Below are positions 7,061 through 10,843 of a DNA stretch of 10,843 bases, piece by piece. The notes below the pieces were generated by a model. The model saw nothing but the letters and a program-made list of their open reading frames with translations. It did not search any database and was not told the origin of the DNA. Within the stretch, counting starts at the first letter, position 1. Each line of letters begins with the position of its first letter. The DNA is from Candidatus Bathyarchaeota archaeon (GTDB lineage Archaea; Thermoproteota; Bathyarchaeia; Bathyarchaeales; UBA233): assembly GCA_004376975.1 (NCBI GenBank), contig SOJA01000077.1, positions 1 to 10,843 on the forward strand, written 5' to 3'. The translations under genes and the position numbers were made by a program.

Positions 7061-7693
7061 TTACAAAAATTGCAGAAATGGGTTGCCTTGTTTTTCTTGG
7101 CTAATTGTTGTTGTGGGTCCATGTCCAGGGTAGATGATGAGTTGGTTTGGCATTTTTGCAAGTTTTTTCAAGGATGATTTCATGTCGAGTTGTGAGCTTT
7201 CGGGAAAATCGGTTCTTCCGATAGAGCCTGCAAACAATGTGTCGCCGGTGAAGATTTCTTTTTTTGCTAGAAGTGATATGCTTCCGCGAGTGTGGCCTGG
7301 GGTGTGAATTACTTTCAGGGTTATTTTTCCGAACTGTACTGAATCTCCATCATGTAATAGCATGTCTGCGGGTGGTGAAGAATTCTCGAAGCCAAACATG
7401 TCGGTTTTGGTGCTTGATTTTGCGAGCATGTGTGCATCATGTTCATGGATTAAGATGGGTGTGTGAAACCTTTTTTTCATCATTTTGTTTCCGCAGATGT
7501 GGTCGGAATGTCCATGGGTGTTTACAATGAATTTTATTGTTAGCATGTTGTCATGGATGAATTTTATTGGTTTTTCTGCTTCAAGGTGATTGTTAAATCC
7601 TGGGTCAATGATTATTGCCTCTTTTGTTTGTTTGCAAGCTACGATGTAACAGTTTGTTAGGAACATGCCAACGGTGAACCTTTGAATTATCAT
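7061..7693 (-). CDS. Metallo-beta-lactamase-fold hydrolase, glyoxalase II-like
   Basis: This 210-residue cytoplasmic metal-dependent hydrolase is of the short glyoxalase II-like type. Its natural substrate may be a thioester, but that cannot be deduced here. The five MBL motifs are all present: D31 in IIIDPG; THGHSDH (59-65), with H60, H62, D64 and H65 as metal ligands; TPGHT with H134; GDTLF with D151; and PGHG with H191. GRTDFP (159-164) and the closing NPFL are also typical of this subgroup. It lacks the C-terminal substrate-recognition domain of classical eukaryotic glyoxalase II. The ATG start follows GGAAG at 7 bases. It is divergent from the zinc-ribbon gene and convergent with cofE, with no bases between the stops, so it is probably a single-gene transcript. 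Confidence 0.9.
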   Translation of the reverse strand: MIIQRFTVGMFLTNCYIVACKQTKEAIIIDPGFNNHLEAEKPIKFIHDNMLTIKFIVNTHGHSDHICGNKMMKKRFHTPILIHEHDAHMLAKSSTKTDMFGFENSSPPADMLLHDGDSVQFGKITLKVIHTPGHTRGSISLLAKKEIFTGDTLFAGSIGRTDFPESSQLDMKSSLKKLAKMPNQLIIYPGHGPTTTISQEKQGNPFLQFL

Positions 7694-7722
7694 TGTTGTC
7701 TTCCATTTTGGAATGTGTCTGG

Positions 7723-7732
7723 AATTAATAAA
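7723..7732 (-). promoter_or_regulatory. TATA-like box for the MBL-fold hydrolase
   Basis: Read on the minus strand this is TTTATTAATT, about 30 bases before the ATG at 7693. It would give a leader of only a few bases. Confidence 0.4.
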
Positions 7733-7765
7733 CAGTTTTGTTCAGATCCTTGTTTTGACCGAAAC

Positions 7766-7774
7766 CGATAAATC
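7766..7774 (+). promoter_or_regulatory. BRE/TATA-like promoter for the zinc-ribbon gene
   Basis: CGATAAATC is preceded by GAAAC, a reasonable BRE-like flank. At archaeal spacing, transcription would start near 7797, about 14 bases before the TTG start at 7811. Confidence 0.4.
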
Positions 7775-7810
7775 TTTGGAAGCGGAGTTTTTTATGGGGA
7801 TAGGGAAACT

Positions 7811-8017
7811 TTGGATTTGAATGAAATTGAGAGTGTGTCTAGCCGATTCAAGATGTGTCCTAAGTGTAGTTCTAAGGTGGGTTTTTGGTTGGGTTTTAGA
7901 CGTGATCATGCTTTTGTTCAGTGTAAGGGATGTGGGGGGAAGTTTGAGCTTTCTGAAGTTTACTCGATTGGCGGGAAGGGTGAGGCGTCTCAACGGTTAA
8001 AGTTGTTGAGGAATTAA
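7811..8017 (+). CDS. Small zinc-ribbon protein of unknown function
   Basis: This 68-residue protein has two cysteine pairs, CPKC (16-19) and CKGC (38-41), separated by 18 residues. That is the pattern of a single zinc ribbon. Between them lies an aromatic, basic stretch (GFWLGFRRDHAFVQ, 24-37), and the tail is basic (QRLKLLR). Such small zinc ribbons in archaea often bind nucleic acid or protein partners, but nothing here gives a specific role. The TTG start at 7811 is chosen because no ATG in frame lies upstream before the promoter and a purine-rich GGGGATAGGG stands just before it. A second in-frame TTG at 7817 is possible. It stands alone, divergent from the MBL-fold gene. Confidence 0.7.
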   Translation: MDLNEIESVSSRFKMCPKCSSKVGFWLGFRRDHAFVQCKGCGGKFELSEVYSIGGKGEASQRLKLLRN

Positions 8018-8066
8018 TTATTTTTAGGTTTGAATGTGGATGCGCTTGTAGGTTTTTTGTGTGTTT
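8018..8066 (+). terminator. T-rich archaeal-type terminator region after the zinc-ribbon gene
   Basis: T runs at 8021-8025 and 8053-8058, plus a TTTT at about 8063-8066, follow directly after the stop codon without an obvious hairpin. This fits archaeal intrinsic termination at oligo-T tracts. Confidence 0.35.
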
Positions 8067-8089
8067 TAGGTTTAGATGATGCATTAGTG

Positions 8090-8124
8090 TTCTAGAATAT
8101 CTTTATATTGTTGTCTTCTAGAAG
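8090..8124. promoter_or_regulatory. Tandem TTCTAGAA palindromes around a TATA-like box, candidate operator
   Basis: The perfect palindrome TTCTAGAA occurs at 8090-8097. It recurs inside the longer perfect palindrome CTTCTAGAAG at 8115-8124. The centres are 26 bases apart. Between them lies CTTTATATT (8101-8109), a good TATA-like element, and a second one (8129-8137) follows. Two copies of an identical 8-base palindrome bracketing a promoter element look like a dimeric regulator's site controlling the gene at 8217. The regulator is unknown. Confidence 0.4.
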
Positions 8125-8128
8125 TAAG

Positions 8129-8137
8129 CTTTATAAC
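8129..8137 (+). promoter_or_regulatory. TATA-like box for the small basic protein gene
   Basis: CTTTATAAC could place a start near 8160, leaving a leader of about 55 bases. The leader ends in a purine-rich stretch containing GGGGG about 7 bases before the ATG at 8217. The alternative TATA at 8101-8109 would give a leader of about 80 bases. Confidence 0.35.
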
Positions 8138-8216
8138 TGTTTGAACATTAGAGCGTTGAATTGACTCAATCCTATTGTAACCGGGTTTGAAGGGAACTGG
8201 GAAAGGGGGAAATTAG

Positions 8217-8603
8217 ATGTTGTCAAAGATTATTGGATGCGAGAGTTTTGGAGAGTTAACTGGGTTTGGAATGGATAAATTAGCTAAAATTAGGTTGGTG
8301 GCTGTTCGGCGGGGTGTTTGGTTTAGGGTTTTGAGTAGGGTTGAGCGTGGGGTGATAGATTTGACGTTGAGGGTGACAAGGAGGATACGTAGTAGAATCT
8401 TGGCAAGAGTCGTTTATTCGATAGTGAAGAAGCTTCTGGAGGCTTTGGAGAGTAAGGTTAAACAGCAGATGCGTCAAATCGGAGTTCCTTTGGCTGAAAA
8501 AATAAGTTTGATTGCTCAGAAATGGGGCAACAAGAATGCCTATGAATGGGCTGGGGATGTTGGTTTTATACAGTATTTAACAATAATGAATATGAACTCG
8601 TAG
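8217..8603 (+). CDS. Arginine-rich small protein of unknown function, possibly lineage-specific
   Basis: I do not recognise a named family. The 128 residues are strongly basic (23 Lys/Arg against 10 Asp/Glu), with 11 arginines between positions 31 and 64. The sequence looks mostly helical: an amphipathic basic part (about 20-72), a helix with mixed charge (73-102), and an aromatic end with KWGNKNAYEWAGDVGFIQYL (102-121). There is no signal peptide, cysteine pair or clear membrane helix. The even alternation of basic and hydrophobic residues would suit binding to nucleic acid, ribosome or membrane surface; this is inference. The ATG at 8217 has a GGGGG ribosome site. A second ATG at 8271 (residue 19) is possible, and the protein is most ordinary-looking from there on. 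It has its own promoter region with paired palindromes. I have an unverified impression that similar proteins recur in Bathyarchaeia genomes. Confidence 0.7.
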   Translation: MLSKIIGCESFGELTGFGMDKLAKIRLVAVRRGVWFRVLSRVERGVIDLTLRVTRRIRSRILARVVYSIVKKLLEALESKVKQQMRQIGVPLAEKISLIAQKWGNKNAYEWAGDVGFIQYLTIMNMNS

Positions 8604-8660
8604 TTCTGGCGTTTGAATATGATGGAGCAGAACTGTTGAAGTTTGTGTTTTTGGCAAATG

Positions 8661-8668
8661 TTTTAAAC
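8661..8668 (+). promoter_or_regulatory. TATA-like box for the glycosyltransferase gene
   Basis: TTTTAAAC, with GGCAAATG in front, lies about 50 bases before the TTG start at 8719. Transcription would begin near 8692, giving a leader of about 27 bases that holds the ribosome site. Confidence 0.4.
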
Positions 8669-8706
8669 TGCACACGCATATACGTGAGCCGTCAAGTTGA
8701 AATCTT

Positions 8707-8712
8707 AGGTGA
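8707..8712 (+). promoter_or_regulatory. Ribosome binding site deciding the TTG start of the glycosyltransferase
   Basis: AGGTGA lies 6 bases before TTG at 8719. Its last three bases are an in-frame TGA stop, so the TTG is the first possible start. The next in-frame ATG (codon 17) would cut through the first membrane helix. Confidence 0.65.
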
Positions 8713-8718
8713 ACTTGG

Positions 8719-9969
8719 TTGCTGATCAGCCTTACAGAGATTATACTGCTTGTTATTTTTCTATTTATGTTTGGTTTGACAGCTTATAATTTGGTGATAC
8801 TTTCTGTTGGAGTTAGGGAAATTCTTAGACGAAGGCATTTGAAGGAACATGATGGAAAACATGTGAAGCAGTGTGATTTTCCTTTTTTCTCTTTAATTGT
8901 GCCTATGAAGGATGAGAAAAAGGTTGGTGGAAGGATATTGGAGGCGATGATGAGAATAGATTATCCTTCAGATAAGTATGAGGTTATGGTTGTTGATGAT
9001 GGTTCGGTTGATGGGACTTCTGATATTTGCAGAGAGTATGAAGACGCTTATCCCGATAGAATTCGGTATCTTCGTAGGAATGTTTCGTTTGGTAAGGCGG
9101 CAGCGTTAAATTATGGTTTAAAATCTGCTAAAGGAGATATAATTGGGGTGTTTGACGCTGATAACGTGCCTGAACCGGATGTTCTGAGGAATGCTGCAGA
9201 GTGTTTTATGGATCGTGGTGTTGTTGCTGTTCAAGGGTTATTGTCTTCTATCAATGCTGAAGAGAATATGCTTACAAAGTTTATTCATTATGAAGGATTG
9301 ATACAGCATTATGCATTTTACTCCGGTAAAGATAAGCTTGGTTTGTTCGTTTCTGTTGCTGGAACGGGTCAGTTTGTTAAGCGAGAGGTTTTGGAAGAGG
9401 TTGGAAGGTGGGTGGATGGAGCTTTAACGGAGGATATGGATCTTTCTGCAAGATTGACGGAGAAGGGATACCATGTAAAGTTTGCTCCAGACGTCAGAAG
9501 CTGGCAGGAGAACACATCCAAGTTCAGTCAGTTTATCAAGCAACGCGTAAGATGGAATAGAGGGTGCATGGAGGTTGCATTCAAATATGGGAAGTTGCTG
9601 AAGCATATAGATAAAAGAAGTTTTGATGCTGAAGTTTTCTTTACAGGCCCATTTATGATGTTGTTTGTTTTGGCGACGTATGTTTTAGGCTTGTACATGA
9701 CTTTTGTTCCGTTCAACTTTGGAGTGTATGTAAGCCTTTTAACACAGTTCATGTCGGTTTTAACGTTGTTCACCTTGTCCATTCTTGGAATGGCTCTAGC
9801 TTACACTTCAAATCCCAGAAAAATTAGTAATGTCCAGTGGCTGCCTTTCATATACTTTTATTGGGCAATAGAGGTTTTTGTAGCTTTTTATGCGTTTTTG
9901 CAGGTTATTTTTAGAAGACCTCGAAAATGGGCGAAGACCTCGCGTACAGGAGTAATAACTAATCAGTAG
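8719..9969 (+). CDS. Membrane-bound family 2 glycosyltransferase (cellulose/hyaluronan synthase-like)
   Basis: This 416-residue enzyme should transfer sugar from a nucleotide-sugar to a growing glycan at the cytoplasmic face of the membrane. It has an N-terminal membrane helix (about 7-33), a GT-A catalytic domain (about 54-290), and three or four further hydrophobic helices (about 308-330, 335-362, 372-397). Motifs are: VVDDGS (91-96), DAD (146-148) binding metal and nucleotide, the acceptor-side GTG (215-217), TEDMD (237-241) with the likely base D239, and QRVRW (275-279), the QxxRW motif of processive synthases. All are intact. The topology and QxxRW favour a polymer-forming or lipid-linked sugar transferase, but sugar and product cannot be named. 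An NAD-dependent sugar epimerase-type gene follows 100 bases downstream, so the pair likely works in surface polysaccharide or glycan synthesis. Confidence 0.92.
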   Translation: MLISLTEIILLVIFLFMFGLTAYNLVILSVGVREILRRRHLKEHDGKHVKQCDFPFFSLIVPMKDEKKVGGRILEAMMRIDYPSDKYEVMVVDDGSVDGTSDICREYEDAYPDRIRYLRRNVSFGKAAALNYGLKSAKGDIIGVFDADNVPEPDVLRNAAECFMDRGVVAVQGLLSSINAEENMLTKFIHYEGLIQHYAFYSGKDKLGLFVSVAGTGQFVKREVLEEVGRWVDGALTEDMDLSARLTEKGYHVKFAPDVRSWQENTSKFSQFIKQRVRWNRGCMEVAFKYGKLLKHIDKRSFDAEVFFTGPFMMLFVLATYVLGLYMTFVPFNFGVYVSLLTQFMSVLTLFTLSILGMALAYTSNPRKISNVQWLPFIYFYWAIEVFVAFYAFLQVIFRRPRKWAKTSRTGVITNQ

Positions 9970-10069
9970 CTTGCGATTAACATGTTCGCATTCGGACTCA
10001 GAGCATGAGATAATTCGTACGCGCGGGATAATTCGGATGAACACTTCAAGGGTTTTTGAGGTCTGATTT
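9970..10069 (+). other. Intergenic region with direct repeats and likely promoter for the epimerase gene
   Basis: The 100-base gap holds the direct repeat GATAATTCG at 10009-10017 and 10027-10035 (18-base period), and a related ATTCGGA at 9990-9996. The AT-rich cores could be promoter elements. GAGGT (10058-10062) is the ribosome site, 7 bases before the TTG at 10070. Whether the epimerase has its own promoter or is read through from the glycosyltransferase is open. Confidence 0.35.
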
Positions 10070-10843
10070 TTGCAGGGTTTTTCCAGGGTTTTGGTGACAG
10101 GTGGAGCAGGTTTCATAGGAAGCCATCTTGTGGATGAGCTTGTTAAGAGGGGATATGCTGTTTCAGTTATTGACGATTTGTCTACGGGTGAAGTTGAGAA
10201 TTTGCAGTGTCATTTGGATGGGGAAGTCAAGTTTTTCAAGGGAGATATTCGGGATGGGCAGCTTGTTGATGAATTGGTTGGCGGAGTTGATGCTGTCATC
10301 CATTTGGCAGCTATATCAAGTGTGTCGTTTTCAGTTGAGAATCCTGTTTTAACGAATGATGTGAATGTTAATGGAACCTTGAATTTGTTGAATGCGTGTG
10401 TAAATGCTGGCGTGCAGAGGTTCATATTCATTTCGTCATGTGCTGTTTATGGTGAACCATGCTATTTGCCGGTGAATGAGAAGCATCCTGTTAAGCCATT
10501 GTCTCCTTATGCAGCTTCAAAGGTTGCGGCTGAAGAATACTGTGAAGTTTTCAGGAAAGGTTACGGGTTGGACACTGTTGTTCTGCGGCTTTTCAATGTT
10601 TACGGCTCTAGACAAAGAAAAGAGGACACGTATAGTGGTGTGATAACAAGATTTGCAGCCAACCTGGTTTATGGAAAGCCTTTGTTGATTTATGGTGATG
10701 GAAGTCAAACGAGAGATTTTATTCATGTTGATGATGTGGTTGAGGCTGTGCGGCTTGTTTTAGAAAGCGGTGATGTGGCTGGTGAAACGTTTAATGTGGG
10801 ATCTGGGAAGCCGACTTCAATAAATGAATTGGCTAAGTTGCTC
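10070..10843 (+). CDS. NAD-dependent epimerase/dehydratase (GalE-like extended SDR), 3' end cut by window edge
   Basis: The 258 residues present lack a stop and run off the right edge. Full family members are about 305-320 residues. The Rossmann motif TGGAGFIGS (10-18) and the acidic D35/D36 after strand 2 point to NAD(H). GDIRD (58-62), HLAA (78-81), SSCAVYG (122-128) and the catalytic YAASK (Y147, K151) follow. RLFNVYG and the GDGSQTRDFIHVDDVV stretch are the sugar-nucleotide binding signatures of UDP-glucose/UDP-GlcNAc 4-epimerases and their relatives. It would convert a nucleotide-sugar into the form used by glycosyltransferases such as its upstream neighbour. The TTG at 10070 has GAGGT 7 bases upstream and comes just after an in-frame TGA (10064-10066). 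A GTG at 10100 would delete the first beta strand and is rejected. Substrate is unresolved: GalE, WbpP-type and dTDP-glucose dehydratases share these motifs. Confidence 0.9.
   Translation, partial: MQGFSRVLVTGGAGFIGSHLVDELVKRGYAVSVIDDLSTGEVENLQCHLDGEVKFFKGDIRDGQLVDELVGGVDAVIHLAAISSVSFSVENPVLTNDVNVNGTLNLLNACVNAGVQRFIFISSCAVYGEPCYLPVNEKHPVKPLSPYAASKVAAEEYCEVFRKGYGLDTVVLRLFNVYGSRQRKEDTYSGVITRFAANLVYGKPLLIYGDGSQTRDFIHVDDVVEAVRLVLESGDVAGETFNVGSGKPTSINELAKLL

Noticed and set aside
10100..10102. GTG as start of the epimerase gene
   Set aside because: It would remove the first beta strand before the TGGAGFIGS motif; the TTG at 10070 has a good ribosome site and keeps the strand.
1..10843. CRISPR array, insertion sequence, tRNA or rRNA
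   Set aside because: I looked for regular spaced repeats, transposase-like frames with terminal repeats, and cloverleaf signals in the gaps, and found none.

Overview
The window looks archaeal. It carries a two-gene archaeal-type pilus/archaellum assembly core (FlaI/TadA-like ATPase and FlaJ/TadC-like membrane protein), a CofE enzyme for the deazaflavin cofactor F420, TATA-like boxes at plausible distances upstream of several genes, and frequent TTG starts backed by good ribosome binding sites (five of nine genes). The mix of genes and the style of the small basic protein at 8217-8603 remind me of the Bathyarchaeia/Thermoproteota side of the archaea. That placement is recollection, not something the sequence proves.

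Left part (1-5974, minus strand): one apparent operon reading leftwards. A 879-residue secreted, membrane-anchored surface protein (NosD-type beta helix, PKD domain, four Ig-like repeats, C-terminal anchor) comes first. After a 60-base gap follows the secretion/pilus ATPase, and then, overlapping it by 23 bases, the polytopic membrane platform protein, which runs off the left edge. The order suggests a cell-surface adhesin or filament system. Any pilin genes would lie beyond the left edge.

Middle (5975-8017): a 306-base divergent regulatory region leads rightwards to cofE. cofE ends exactly where a convergent glyoxalase-II-like metallo-beta-lactamase-fold hydrolase ends, with no base between the two stop codons. 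That hydrolase diverges from a small zinc-ribbon protein.

Right part (8018-10843, plus strand): an AT-rich intergenic stretch has two TTCTAGAA palindromes flanking a TATA-like element. It is followed by an unrecognised arginine-rich small protein, a membrane-bound processive-type family 2 glycosyltransferase, and a truncated NAD-dependent UDP-sugar epimerase/dehydratase-type SDR protein. The last two fit extracellular polysaccharide or glycoprotein glycan synthesis. They may serve the heavily sequon-bearing surface protein on the left, but this link is inference.

No rRNA, tRNA, CRISPR array, insertion sequence or transposase was seen.
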